64,000 bases of DNA from Caulobacteraceae bacterium (GTDB lineage: Bacteria; Pseudomonadota; Alphaproteobacteria; Caulobacterales; Caulobacteraceae). Shown here in pieces: positions 1 to 10,155 of this stretch (positions are counted from its first letter, which is position 1; each line of letters starts with the position of its first letter). The stretch spans positions 1 through 64,000 of the forward strand of contig JAIEQA010000018.1 of NCBI GenBank assembly GCA_019748095.1, given 5' to 3'. Below the pieces are notes generated by a model that did not search any database, was not told the DNA's origin, and saw nothing but the letters and a program-made list of their open reading frames with translations. A program made the position numbers and the translations under genes.

Positions 1-1
1 G

Positions 2-77
2 TGGTGCCGGCTGCAGGAATCGAACCCGCGACATCCAGTTTACAAAACTGGCGCTCTACCAACTGAGCTAAGCCGGC
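2..77 (-). tRNA. tRNA-Thr (anticodon TGT)
   Basis: Read on the minus strand this folds as a full cloverleaf: acceptor GCCGGCT, D arm with TTAGCTCAGTTGGTAGAGC, anticodon stem CCAGT/ACTGG closing the loop TTTGTAA, and a TTCGATTCC T-loop. The anticodon TGT reads threonine codons. The 3' CCA is encoded (complement of bases 2-4). Confidence 0.95.
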
Positions 78-138
78 CTCGGCGGAGCGTTTAGCGGGGG
101 AGACGGGGCGGGCGCAAGCGGTTGGGGGCGGTGAAAGC

Positions 139-307
139 CCTTCTCCCCTTGCGGGAGAAGGTGCCCCGGAGGGGCGAATGAGGGGTACGAAGACCCAGTC
201 GAGGCTAGAAGAGCAGTCGCTCACGGCCAGCACCGGGAGTCACCCCTCATCCGACCTCCCCCGGGTCAAGCCCGGGGTCGGCCACCTTCTCCCGCAAGGG
301 GAGAAGG
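139..307. repeat. paired copies of the dispersed CTTCTCCC/GGGAGAAG hairpin repeat
   Basis: Bases 139-161 form a 9-bp-stem hairpin (CCTTCTCCC, 5-nt loop, GGGAGAAGG). Bases 285-307 are its exact reverse complement. The flanks (GAATGAGGGGT near 176-186 and ACCCCTCAT near 242-250) extend the inverted symmetry, so the whole 78-310 gap could fold as one large stem with a hairpin at each base. Related copies occur at 2511, 29750, 29913 and 31091. No gene is seen in this gap. Confidence 0.8.
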
Positions 308-310
308 AAT

Positions 311-745
311 TCAGAGCGCTGCCGCGATCTTTGCCGCCGTGGCCTTGAGCTCAGCCATGTCCGCCATGCCGGCCTGGCCGTGGCCCTTGAGGGGGCGGTC
401 GGACCAGCGGGGGATGATGTGGAAATGCAGGTGGAACACGGTCTGGCCCCCGGCCTCGCCGTTAAACTGCATGATCGAGAAGCCGTCCGGGGACAGGGCC
501 CTGGCCACGGCATGGGCCGTGCGCTGGACGGCAGCGGTCAGGGTGGCGAGGGTGTCGGGCTCGACCTCCAGCAGGTTCCGGGCGGTGGAGGTTTTGGAGA
601 TCACCAGCACATGGCCCTCGGACTGGGGGAAGACGTCCATGAAGGCATGGACGTGGTCGTCCTCCCAGACGGTCACGGCGGGGATCTCGCCGCGGAGGAT
701 CTTCGCGAAGATGTTGGACGGGTCGTAGGGGGCGTGGAGGGTCAT
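311..745 (-). CDS. HIT family protein (histidine-triad nucleotide hydrolase)
   Basis: A 144-residue protein. The C-terminal half carries the histidine triad HLHFHIIP (H-x-H-x-H-x-x), which defines this family of nucleotide-binding hydrolases and transferases acting on purine nucleoside phosphoramidates and related substrates. The N-terminal NIFAKILRGEIPA stretch is also typical of bacterial HIT/HinT proteins. Length matches the family. It is cytoplasmic, with no signal or membrane segment. The gene is transcribed alone between two repeat-rich intergenic stretches. The exact physiological substrate cannot be read from sequence. Confidence 0.9.
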   Translation of the reverse strand: MTLHAPYDPSNIFAKILRGEIPAVTVWEDDHVHAFMDVFPQSEGHVLVISKTSTARNLLEVEPDTLATLTAAVQRTAHAVARALSPDGFSIMQFNGEAGGQTVFHLHFHIIPRWSDRPLKGHGQAGMADMAELKATAAKIAAAL

Positions 746-751
746 GAAATC

Positions 752-925
752 CTTTCGTCATCCTCCGGCGAGCGCAGCGAGACCGGGGGACCCAGCGGCG
801 CCGGAGGCGATCTGTTCAGGCACGATATCTGAAATAAGCTCTCGCGCGACAGGTTCGCGCTCTCGCGCGCCGCTGGGTCCCCCGGTCTGCGGCGCGAAGA
901 GCGCCTTGCCGGAGGATGACGAAAG
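752..925. repeat. 174-bp MITE-like long inverted-repeat element
   Basis: Terminal arms 752-769 and 908-925 are perfect 18-bp inverted repeats (CTTTCGTCATCCTCCGGC and its complement). An inner pair, 781-801 and 867-887, is a perfect 21-bp inverted repeat. The whole unit can therefore fold as one long imperfect hairpin around a central ~65-nt loop. It has no credible ORF. It fills most of the 746-1002 gap between the HIT gene and serS, and its shape resembles a non-autonomous mobile hairpin element. Confidence 0.75.
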
Positions 926-963
926 AGCGGGTGTTGTTTGCCCCATCCCGCGACGCCCGCTAG

Positions 964-2499
<1,536 letters not shown>

Positions 2500-2510
2500 G
2501 GTCTGGCACC

Positions 2511-2532
2511 CCTTTCCCGCAAGGGGAGAAGG
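2511..2532. repeat. dispersed hairpin repeat copy downstream of serS
   Basis: A slightly degraded copy of the CTTCTCCC/GGGAGAAG hairpin found at 139 and 285, missing one base in the left arm. It lies just after the serS stop and could act as a weak transcription terminator or RNA 3' end stabiliser. Confidence 0.6.
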
Positions 2533-2584
2533 ACTTTGGAGGGACGATCGGCTATTGTGGGCTTCTGGAAACAGGAGATGCGGA

Positions 2585-2950
2585 ATGAAGATCATCCTTG
2601 CCGCCCTGGCGCTGTCGCTGGCGGCCCCTTCCACTGCCGAAGCCCCGTCGGACGTGACCACCTTCGAGGGCTGGATCAATTTCTCGGGTGAGGAATTCCA
2701 GCTGGTCGAGAGCCAGAACCGCTACCGGGCCGGCCAGACCCGGCCGTGCGTGTCGGGGGCCCTGCCGCGAGACGAGCAGCGCGCAGCGGCCGCCACGATC
2801 GGTCGGCAGAAGGTGCGGATCACCGGCACCCGGGTCGGGTGGTCGGACGGTCTGCCGGGGAACCGGCTGGACCATCAGGGCTCCAACATCCGCAACGAAT
2901 GCGGTGGCGCGTTTGTGATCCTGGGCACGGACATCGCCGTCATCCAGTAG
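2585..2950 (+). CDS. hypothetical secreted protein
   Basis: A 121-residue protein not recognised. The start ATG at 2585 has GGAGATG just upstream and begins a clear signal peptide (MKIILAALALSLAAPSTAEA), so the mature protein (~100 residues) should be periplasmic or secreted. It has two cysteines (in RPCVSG and RNECGG) that could form a disulfide. It sits alone between serS and surE. No function is proposed. Confidence 0.65.
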   Translation: MKIILAALALSLAAPSTAEAPSDVTTFEGWINFSGEEFQLVESQNRYRAGQTRPCVSGALPRDEQRAAAATIGRQKVRITGTRVGWSDGLPGNRLDHQGSNIRNECGGAFVILGTDIAVIQ

Positions 2951-3016
2951 GCAGTACGGGGTGCGCGGGGGCGGGGGATCGGCTATCTCCGTCCCGACTC
3001 ATTGAAGGCCTGTGAT

Positions 3017-3808
3017 TTGCGCATCCTGCTGACCAACGACGACGGCATCGAGGCCGAGGGCCTGGCCTGTCTGGAGCGGATCGCCCGGACCCTGTCGGAC
3101 GATGTCTGGGTGGTCGCCCCGCAGGAGGAACAGTCGGGCAAGGGCCGGGGCATCACCCTGACCGAGCCTTTGCGCGTCAACCGGTTCGGCGAGAAGCGGT
3201 TCGCGGTGACGGGGACGCCGACCGACTGTGTCGTGCTGGCGGTCGGCGACCTGATGGAGATCCGGCCCGATCTGGTGCTGAGTGGCGTCAACCGGGGCCA
3301 CAATGTCGGGGAGGACTGCTCCTATTCCGGCACCGTGGCCGGGGCGCTGCAGGGGATGGCGTTCGGCATCCGCTCCATCGCGCTGAGCCAGTCGCTGGAG
3401 CGCTATCACGACGAGGTCAATGCGCACTGGGACACGGCCGAGGCGTTCGCGCCCGCGATCATCAGCCGGCTGCTGGCCGAGACCTGGCAGGACGGGGTGG
3501 TGATGAATCTGAACTTCCCCGCCCGGGCACCGGAAGATGTGAAGGAGATCGAGGTGACGGTGCAGGGGTTCCGCGGCATCGGCGAGATGCATGCGGTCAA
3601 ACGCACCGACCTGCGTGGACGCGACTATTACTGGATGAGCTTTCGCGGGGAGAAGCAGGCCCATGCGAAGGGCACGGACCTGAGGGCCATGGACGACGGC
3701 AAGATTTCGGTCACGCCGCTGCACATTGATTTGACCCACAGGCCGAGCGTGCACGACCTGAAGGGCGTGCTGGGCGGGGCACCGCCCAAAAGTCTGGCGG
3801 CGGAATGA
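3017..3808 (+). CDS. surE: 5'/3'-nucleotidase SurE
   Basis: Metal-dependent nucleoside monophosphate phosphatase (survival protein E). The N-terminal RILLTNDDGI carries the two metal-binding aspartates, followed by APQEEQSGKGRGIT, GTPTDCV and LSGVNRGHNVGEDCSYSGTV, all family hallmarks. The chosen start is TTG 3017, giving MRILLTNDDG as in the family, with GAAGG 8 nt upstream. A TTG at 3002 would add five residues but has no Shine-Dalgarno. The stop overlaps the pcm start (ATGA at 3805), so the two are translationally coupled. The order surE-pcm-nlpD matches many proteobacteria. Confidence 0.95.
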   Translation: MRILLTNDDGIEAEGLACLERIARTLSDDVWVVAPQEEQSGKGRGITLTEPLRVNRFGEKRFAVTGTPTDCVVLAVGDLMEIRPDLVLSGVNRGHNVGEDCSYSGTVAGALQGMAFGIRSIALSQSLERYHDEVNAHWDTAEAFAPAIISRLLAETWQDGVVMNLNFPARAPEDVKEIEVTVQGFRGIGEMHAVKRTDLRGRDYYWMSFRGEKQAHAKGTDLRAMDDGKISVTPLHIDLTHRPSVHDLKGVLGGAPPKSLAAE

Positions 3809-4449
3809 ACCTGAAGGACGACCGGGCGGGGCGGCTGATCCTGTCGCTGCGCCAGCAGGGGGTCACGGACCCGCGCGTGCTGGGGGCGATGGAATCGATC
3901 GACCGTGCCGTCTTCGTGCACGCGAAATTCCTCGACCAGGCCTGGGAGGACCAGGCCCTGCCGATCGACTGTGCCCAGACCATCAGCCAGCCCTATATCG
4001 TGGGCCTGATGACCCAGGCGCTGGAGGTGGAGCCGCGCCATCGGGTGCTGGAGATCGGGACGGGCAGTGGCTACCAGTGCGCGGTGCTGAGCCGGCTGGC
4101 GCGCTATGTCTATTCGGTCGAGCGCTATCGCAGCCTGCTGGTGGAGGCGGAGGCGCGGCTGCGGACGCTGGACATCGACAATGTCATCACCCGCCATTCG
4201 GACGGGGGGCTGGGCTGGCCGGAACAGGCGCCGTTCGACCGGATCATGGTGACGGCGGCCTCGCCGCACGAGCCGACTGAACTGCTGAAGCAACTGAAGC
4301 CCGGCGGGGTGCTGGTGGCGCCGGTGGGGCGGACCTCGGTGCAGATGCTGCATCGCTATACCGGGCAGGAGGACGGGTCCTTCCGCCGCGAAAGCCTGTG
4401 CGAGGTGCGGTTCGTGCCGCTGGTCGAGGGGACGGCCAAGGAGGGGTAG
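3805..4449 (+). CDS. pcm: protein-L-isoaspartate O-methyltransferase
   Basis: Repairs isoaspartyl residues in damaged proteins using S-adenosylmethionine. The 214-residue protein has the family signature TISQPYIVGLMTQALE and SAM motif I VLEIGTGSGYQ, followed by YSVERY and DRIMVTAAS. Length matches the family. Its ATG overlaps the surE stop by four bases. A second, degenerate paralogue lies at 41898. Confidence 0.95.
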   Translation: MNLKDDRAGRLILSLRQQGVTDPRVLGAMESIDRAVFVHAKFLDQAWEDQALPIDCAQTISQPYIVGLMTQALEVEPRHRVLEIGTGSGYQCAVLSRLARYVYSVERYRSLLVEAEARLRTLDIDNVITRHSDGGLGWPEQAPFDRIMVTAASPHEPTELLKQLKPGGVLVAPVGRTSVQMLHRYTGQEDGSFRRESLCEVRFVPLVEGTAKEG

Positions 4450-4553
4450 GTCATGGCCTCATTAACCTTTACGCCCCACTTTCGCGCGCTTTGACGGGTT
4501 GGCTTGCACGCTTCGGCGCGGCATGTCGGACAGGGTTGAACGGGGAGCGGCGG

Positions 4554-5588
4554 ATGCGTCTTTCGAACGGGATCAGGGCAGCGGCGATCGCGCTGGCGGG
4601 TCTGGCGGCCACGGCCTGCGCCAGCTATCCGGAGGCTCCGCGCTATTCGACCCGGCCGATGCCGACCTATGGCGGGGTTGCTGCCCCCGTGAGCCCGCCC
4701 GCCTATACGCCGCCGGTCTATGAGGCACCGCCGCCGATGACGGCCCCGGTCGCGCGGATTGAGGGCGGTGCCCTGCCGCCGCCGGGTGGAGTCTATGCAC
4801 CCCCGCCGCCGGCCTATACGCCCGCGCCGGCCTATGTGCCGCCCGCCGCGTCCAGCGCGCCCATGACGGTGACGGCGGGCGCGGCCTATGTGATCCAGCC
4901 GGGCGACACCATCTCGGGCGTCGGTCGCCGCTTCCAGACGCCGGTGCAGAACCTGATCGATCTGAACGGCCTCGGACCCCGGGGGGCGATCACCGTCGGT
5001 CAGTCGGTCATCCTGCCCGACAGCGCGGTCGACACCGGCCCGGATCCCTATGCCACCGGGCCCGCCCCGGTTGGGGTCATGGTGCCCGAGAACGGGGTGA
5101 TTCCCCCCCCGCCGCCGCCGCCCTCGGGCAATCCGGCCCTGCCGCCGCCTCCGCGCGAGCCGGCCGTCTCGGGATCCGTCGGCACGGTCGCAGCCGGGTC
5201 CACGGCGCTACAGTGGCCGGTGCGAGGCGATATCCTGCGCCGGTTCGGGCCGGTCGGTCTGGGCGAGCGCAACAACGGCATCAATATCGGGGCTCCGGCC
5301 GGGGCTGCGGTCAATGCGGCGGCACCGGGCCGGGTGGCCTATGTCGGGGACGATCTGGTGGGGCAGGGGCTCACGGTGCTGATCGTGCACCGCGACGGCT
5401 GGCGCACCGTCTATGGCCATCTGGGCTCGGCCACCGTGGACGACGGGGCCGATGTCCGGGCCGGCCAGCAGATCGGAACCGTGGGCCTGACCGCCGGCGA
5501 CGGCCGTCCCTCAATCCATTTCGAGACGCGGCGGATGCAGGGCGACGAGCCGGTGGCGATCGACCCGCTGACGGTCCTGCCAAGGTGA
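4554..5588 (+). CDS. nlpD: NlpD-like lipoprotein with LysM and LytM (M23) domains
   Basis: 344 residues. It has a lipoprotein signal ending LAATAC (Cys ~23), a long Pro-rich linker, a LysM peptidoglycan-binding domain (AYVIQPGDTISGVGRRF...), a second Pro-rich linker and a C-terminal LytM/M23 fold. The zinc ligands of active M23 enzymes are lost: HxxxD is replaced by NNGIN and HxH by SIH. So it is probably an amidase activator like E. coli NlpD rather than a hydrolase. The start ATG 4554 is supported by GGGGAG just upstream and by the signal peptide. It follows surE-pcm, the same order as E. coli surE-pcm-nlpD. Confidence 0.85.
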   Translation: MRLSNGIRAAAIALAGLAATACASYPEAPRYSTRPMPTYGGVAAPVSPPAYTPPVYEAPPPMTAPVARIEGGALPPPGGVYAPPPPAYTPAPAYVPPAASSAPMTVTAGAAYVIQPGDTISGVGRRFQTPVQNLIDLNGLGPRGAITVGQSVILPDSAVDTGPDPYATGPAPVGVMVPENGVIPPPPPPPSGNPALPPPPREPAVSGSVGTVAAGSTALQWPVRGDILRRFGPVGLGERNNGINIGAPAGAAVNAAAPGRVAYVGDDLVGQGLTVLIVHRDGWRTVYGHLGSATVDDGADVRAGQQIGTVGLTAGDGRPSIHFETRRMQGDEPVAIDPLTVLPR

Positions 5589-5713
5589 TGGACCGGCGTC
5601 ATGCCGGTCGCCAGGGAGAACGCGTTGCAAAGTCGGGGCCCCGGCCCTAGGTATCGCGCCTTGTTTTCAACAGGCGCCCGTTGCGGCCGCCCAATCTTTC
5701 GGGGACCGACGAA

Positions 5714-6091
5714 ATGAACTCCACTCCTGACGGCGGCCTCGTGGCGATGATCGTGCAGTTCCTGCCGTTCGTCGCGATCTTCGTCCTGTTCTATTTCCTC
5801 CTGATCCGTCCGCAGCAGAAGCGGGCCAAGGAACATGCCGCCCTGATCGGGTCGGTGAAGCGGGGTGACGTGATCGTCCTGTCGTCGGGCCTGATCGGCA
5901 AGGTGACGCGCGTCGAGGACGCCGAGGTCAATGTCGAGATCGCCCCCAGCGTCAATGTGCGCGTCGTCAAGAGCATGATCGCGGACGTCCGCGACCGGAC
6001 GGGAATCGCCGCCAACGACACCAAGCCTGATGCCAAGCCGGCCGCGAAACCGGCCGCCCGGTCCGCTACGAAACCGGCCACCAAGGCCTGA
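5714..6091 (+). CDS. yajC: preprotein translocase subunit YajC
   Basis: Small inner-membrane partner of SecDF. It has one transmembrane helix (QFLPFVAIFVLFYFLLI) followed by RPQQKRAKEH and the cytoplasmic domain with GDVIVLSSGLIGKV, all typical of YajC. 125 residues, slightly longer than usual because of an Ala/Lys/Pro-rich tail. The ATG at 5714 gives the family N-terminus. It is followed directly by secD and secF in the classical order. Confidence 0.95.
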   Translation: MNSTPDGGLVAMIVQFLPFVAIFVLFYFLLIRPQQKRAKEHAALIGSVKRGDVIVLSSGLIGKVTRVEDAEVNVEIAPSVNVRVVKSMIADVRDRTGIAANDTKPDAKPAAKPAARSATKPATKA

Positions 6092-6122
6092 CACCCGAAC
6101 CGCTGAACCGGAACCGCCGTCC

Positions 6123-7715
6123 ATGATTCAGCTGTCCCGCTGGAAGGTCACCCTTGTCGCCCTGTCGCTGGTCTTCGGCGTGCTGCTGGCGTTCCCGAAC
6201 CTGCTGAGCCCGGCGCAGCGGGCGTCGCTGCCGGGCTGGGTGCCCAGCAATGCGCTGAATCTCGGCCTCGACCTGCAGGGCGGATCCTATCTGCTGCTGG
6301 AAGTCGATGTGGCCGCCATGCGCGAAAAGCGGGTCGACAATCTGGTGGAAGACGTCCGCGTGTCCCTGCGCGAGGCGGGCATCGCGACCAACCAGATCAC
6401 GCGCGAAGCCGGCGGCGCGGTCGTCACCCTGGCGGACCCCAGCCGTCAGGATGCGGCCTATGAGGCCTTGTCTGGTTTGATCGGCCCGGTCAACGCGGGC
6501 GGTGCCGCCGAGCGTCAGGCCCAGAGGCTGGGCCAGGGCCGGGTACGGCTGTCCTTCACCCAGGCGACCATGGACAGTATGGGATCGACGGCGGTGGATC
6601 AGTCCATCGAGGTCGTGCGCCGCCGGATCGACAGCCTCGGCACCCGCGAACCCTCTATCACCCGGCAGGGTGCAGAGCGGATCGTGGTCCAGGCCCCGGG
6701 CGAAAGCGATCCCGCCGCGCTGGAACGCGTGATCGGCCAGACCGCCCAGCTGACCTTCCAGATGGTCGATGTGGAAAACTCGGTTGTCGACGCGGTGGCC
6801 GGACGGGTCCCGCCGGATGCGCAACTGCTGCAGGACGACGTGGGAACACCCTATCTGGTCAAGCGCCGGGTGCTGGTCTCGGGCGAGAACCTGACCCGTG
6901 CCGGCGTCGGTGCCGACGAGAGCGGCCGGCCCGCGATTGATTTCCGCTTCGACGGTCAGGGCGCACGCCGCTTCGGTGAGGCGACGGCCGCGAATATCGG
7001 CCGGCCCTTTGCCATCATCCTGGACGGCAAGGTGATCTCGGCACCGACGATCCAGAGCCCGATCACCGGCGGCACCGGCCAGATCACCGGCAGTTTCTCG
7101 ATCGCCGAGGCGTCCGAACTGGTGAACCTGCTGAACGGCGGCGCCCTGCCGGCTCCGCTGACGGTCGAGGAGCGCCGGACGGTGACCGCCGAACTGGGGG
7201 CCGACGCCGTGGCGGCGGGTGCCCTGTCGACCGCGCTGGGCTTTGTCATCATCGTGGTGTTCATGTTCTTGGCCTACGGCTTCCTGTTCGGAGGTATCTC
7301 GGTCATCGGCCTGCTGCTGAACGGGATCCTGATCGTGGCGGCCATGTCCCTGACGCAGGCGACCCTGACGCTGCCGGGGATCGCGGGCCTGATCCTGACC
7401 TTCGCCGTGGCCGTGGACGCCAACGTGCTGATCTATGAGCGGATGAGGGACGAGGCTCGGGCCGGGCGTTCGGTGATCGCCTCGATGGACGCCGGCTTCA
7501 ACAAGGCCTGGGGCACCATTCTGGACGCCAACCTGACGACGCTGGTGGCGGCCCTGATCATGTTCATGTTCGGTGCGGGCCCTGTCCGTGGCTTTGCCTG
7601 GACCCTGACCATCGGGGTGTTCACCTCGGTGTTCTCCTCGGTGCTGGTGGCGCAGGTGCTGCTGGCCTACTGGCTGAAGACGGCCAGACCCAAGAAACTG
7701 CCGATCGCGGAGTGA
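6123..7715 (+). CDS. secD: protein translocase subunit SecD
   Basis: 530-residue inner-membrane RND-type subunit that uses the proton gradient to help pull exported proteins through SecYEG. It has an N-terminal helix, then the LGLDLQGGSYLLLEV signature, a large periplasmic domain, and a five-helix C-terminal block with GLILTFAVAVDANVLIYERMRDE, the conserved SecD motif. The ATG at 6123 follows yajC by ~31 bp. Its stop overlaps the secF start. Confidence 0.97.
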   Translation: MIQLSRWKVTLVALSLVFGVLLAFPNLLSPAQRASLPGWVPSNALNLGLDLQGGSYLLLEVDVAAMREKRVDNLVEDVRVSLREAGIATNQITREAGGAVVTLADPSRQDAAYEALSGLIGPVNAGGAAERQAQRLGQGRVRLSFTQATMDSMGSTAVDQSIEVVRRRIDSLGTREPSITRQGAERIVVQAPGESDPAALERVIGQTAQLTFQMVDVENSVVDAVAGRVPPDAQLLQDDVGTPYLVKRRVLVSGENLTRAGVGADESGRPAIDFRFDGQGARRFGEATAANIGRPFAIILDGKVISAPTIQSPITGGTGQITGSFSIAEASELVNLLNGGALPAPLTVEERRTVTAELGADAVAAGALSTALGFVIIVVFMFLAYGFLFGGISVIGLLLNGILIVAAMSLTQATLTLPGIAGLILTFAVAVDANVLIYERMRDEARAGRSVIASMDAGFNKAWGTILDANLTTLVAALIMFMFGAGPVRGFAWTLTIGVFTSVFSSVLVAQVLLAYWLKTARPKKLPIAE

Positions 7716-8689
7716 TGGCGATGAGCTGGTGGCCCCTGATCAAGATCATTCCGGTGAAGACGAACCTGAAGTTCGTTCGCTTCGCCCGGTTCTTTGGCAT
7801 CCTTTCGGCCGTGCTGTGCATCGCGTCGGTTGCCAGCCTCTTCTACCCCGGCATGAACATGGGGATCGACTTCCGGGGTGGGGCAGCGATGGAGCTGACC
7901 ACTGCGGACGGCCGGACGCTGGACCTCGAACAGGTCCGCAGCGCGGTCGATGGTCTGGGTATGGGTGATGTCGGGGTTCAGGGCATCGACAACGATTCCA
8001 GCGCCATCCTGCGGTTCCAGATCCCCGAGGGGCAGGAACAGGCGGCCGTGGTCGAGCGGGTCCGGTCAGCCATCACCGCCGAAGTGGGCACCGTGACCTA
8101 TTCCGGAGTCAGCATCGTCGGCTCCAAGGTCTCAAGCGAGCTGTTCACGTCGGGACTGCTGGCCCTGGGGGCGGCTGTGGTGCTGATGTTCGCCTATATC
8201 TGGTTCCGGTTCGAGCCGCAGTTCGGCTTCGGGGCCGTGGCCGGCCTGGTCCACGACGTGATCCTGGTCTTCGGCCTGATTGTGCTGTTCCGGGAGCGGC
8301 TCGAGTTCAACCTGAACATGGTCGCCGCCATACTGACGGTCATCGGCTATTCGATGAACGACACCGTCGTCGTGTTCGACCGCCTCCGGGAGAACCTGCG
8401 CAAGTACAAGACCATGCCGCTGCGGGATGTGATCGACCTGTCAATCAACGAAACCCTGTCACGGACCATCATCACCGGGATTACGGCGGTCATGGTGCTG
8501 GCGGCGCTGGCGGTGTTCGGCGGGGTGGCCCTGTTCGGCTTCTCCATCGCCCTGATGGTCGGCATCATCATCGGCACCTATTCGTCGGTCTATGTGGCCG
8601 CGCCGATCATTCTGCTGTGGGGCGTTAAGCGCGGCGAGTTCGCCGAGGAAGCCAAGCCGATCAAGCTGGGGATGGCGAGCCGGCCGTAG
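7715..8689 (+). CDS. secF: protein translocase subunit SecF
   Basis: 324-residue partner of SecD. It contains GIDFRGGAAMEL after the first helix and the diagnostic GYSMNDTVVVFDRLRENLR, with six predicted membrane helices. The chosen ATG at 7715 shares its A with the secD stop (TGATG). A GTG at 7712 and an ATG at 7721 are alternatives. It is the last gene of the yajC-secD-secF unit and is followed by a GGTGG-type inverted repeat. Confidence 0.96.
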   Translation: MAMSWWPLIKIIPVKTNLKFVRFARFFGILSAVLCIASVASLFYPGMNMGIDFRGGAAMELTTADGRTLDLEQVRSAVDGLGMGDVGVQGIDNDSSAILRFQIPEGQEQAAVVERVRSAITAEVGTVTYSGVSIVGSKVSSELFTSGLLALGAAVVLMFAYIWFRFEPQFGFGAVAGLVHDVILVFGLIVLFRERLEFNLNMVAAILTVIGYSMNDTVVVFDRLRENLRKYKTMPLRDVIDLSINETLSRTIITGITAVMVLAALAVFGGVALFGFSIALMVGIIIGTYSSVYVAAPIILLWGVKRGEFAEEAKPIKLGMASRP

Positions 8690-8822
8690 GTTTGGTGGCT
8701 GGTGGTTGGTGGCTGGTGTTTAGTGATTGTCGCTTGAGCGCGGTGATGTGCCGGTGAGACCCGGGGTCGGCCAGGCAGCAATCACCAACCACCCGCCACC
8801 AACCACCCGTCACCCACTCACC
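8689..8822. repeat. GGTGGTTGGTGG-type imperfect inverted repeat
   Basis: The left arm 8689-8729 is built of tandem GGTGGCT/GGTTGGTGG units ending GTGATTG. The right arm 8777-8822 is the complement (CAATCACCAACCACC units). About 47 nt separate them, so the transcript could form a large irregular hairpin right after secF. It fills most of the secF-8887 gap. Confidence 0.7.
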
Positions 8823-8886
8823 CCCCACCTTCTCCCCGCGTACGAATGCCGCTAAGCCTTCGGTCAACACGATACGGGGGACCGCC

Positions 8887-9507
8887 ATGGCCAATCTGCT
8901 TTCGAACTTCAGGAACACCCTGATCCTCAGCCTGCTGCTGGCGGGGGTGATGATCTTCGCGTTCGGGCGGGCGGTGCCGGGGGGCTTTGACCTCAGCTTC
9001 TGGCAGGCTGTGGCGCGCTGGAGCCATGTCGGGTTCGGCATCCTGTGGATCGGCCTGCTGTACTATTTCAACTTCGTCCAGATCCGGATGATGCCGTCGA
9101 TCCCGGCGGAGCTGAAGCCGGCGATCACGAAGCATATCGCGCCCGAGGCCCTGTTCTGGTTCCGCTGGTCGGCCCTGCTGACGGTGATTGCGGGCGTCGC
9201 CGTGATGGGCCTGCGCGGCCATGCCTATTCGGCCGAGGTTCTGAGCCTCGGCTTCGCCGGCGGGCTGGTGGACGGGGATCAGGGCTATGCCCTGCTGGGC
9301 GTCGGCGTCTGGCTGGCCATCATCATGTTCCTGAATGTCTGGGGGCTGATCTGGCCGAACCAGAAGCGCGCCCTGGGCATCGTGGTCGTCGACGATGAGA
9401 AGAAGGCCAAGGCCGCGCGTGTCGCCATGCTGGGCAGCCGGACCAACCTGCTGCTGAGCCTGCCGATGCTGACCTCGATGGCGATGTACCAGACCCTGTT
9501 TGGCTAG
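8887..9507 (+). CDS. urate hydroxylase PuuD-like membrane protein (membrane domain only)
   Basis: 206 residues with about five hydrophobic helices. The motif RWSHVGFGILWIGLLYYFNF resembles the membrane domain of urate hydroxylase PuuD (DUF989 family). The cytochrome-c domain of full PuuD is absent, as in many stand-alone alphaproteobacterial members, so a urate-oxidising role is doubtful. It lies in the inner membrane. Next downstream is another membrane protein starting 6 bp after this stop. Confidence 0.65.
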   Translation: MANLLSNFRNTLILSLLLAGVMIFAFGRAVPGGFDLSFWQAVARWSHVGFGILWIGLLYYFNFVQIRMMPSIPAELKPAITKHIAPEALFWFRWSALLTVIAGVAVMGLRGHAYSAEVLSLGFAGGLVDGDQGYALLGVGVWLAIIMFLNVWGLIWPNQKRALGIVVVDDEKKAKAARVAMLGSRTNLLLSLPMLTSMAMYQTLFG

Positions 9508-9513
9508 GGCGTC

Positions 9514-10155
9514 GTGACAGCCGGACGTATCGGCTTCGGCCTGCTGGTCCTCGGTGAGCTGATACAGCTGGGTCTGGTCGTTATCGGGGGCGCGCTTTAC
9601 CCCGGTTACGACCATGCCCGTCAGTACATCAGCGAACTGGGTGCGACCGGGGCGGTCACGGGGCCGGCGGTGAGTTGGTTCGGTTTCGTGCCAAGCGGCC
9701 TGTTGATCCTCGGCTTCTGCCTGATCGCAGCATGGCGCGTGCGTCACAACGGGCTGGCGCTCGCGGGTTGCCTGATGCTGGCCTGGTACGGAGCCAGCCT
9801 GGCCGGGGCGGGCCTCTATCCCTGCGACTTTGAGTGCGCCCGCGCGGAGGCCTCGGTCGATGCCTTGATGCATGATCTGGTCGGCGGCACGGGGTATCTG
9901 ACCGCCGTGCTGGGCGTACTCCTGACCGGACTGGCGCTGCAGCGCGGCCCGGCACCTTGGCTGGCACCTTTGGGGATCGTGTGCGCGATCGTCGCGGCGG
10001 TGGGGTTCGGCGGTGTGATCGCCGATGTCGAACTGGTGGGCCTGTTCCAGCGGACGCTTGAGATCGCGATGGCGGTCTTTCTGCTGGCTTTCGGCTGGAC
10101 CCTTGCCCGCGCCGGGCCGCAGGGCCGGTCGCGTGGCACCGTATCGCAGCCATGA
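9514..10155 (+). CDS. DUF998-like integral membrane protein
   Basis: 213 residues with six hydrophobic helices. Its YPGYDHARQYISELGATGA segment is the conserved part of the DUF998 family, and the overall layout fits. Function is unknown in this family. The start is GTG 9514. The stop overlaps the next gene's ATG (ATGA at 10152), so it belongs to a coupled run through 12379. Confidence 0.65.
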   Translation: MTAGRIGFGLLVLGELIQLGLVVIGGALYPGYDHARQYISELGATGAVTGPAVSWFGFVPSGLLILGFCLIAAWRVRHNGLALAGCLMLAWYGASLAGAGLYPCDFECARAEASVDALMHDLVGGTGYLTAVLGVLLTGLALQRGPAPWLAPLGIVCAIVAAVGFGGVIADVELVGLFQRTLEIAMAVFLLAFGWTLARAGPQGRSRGTVSQP

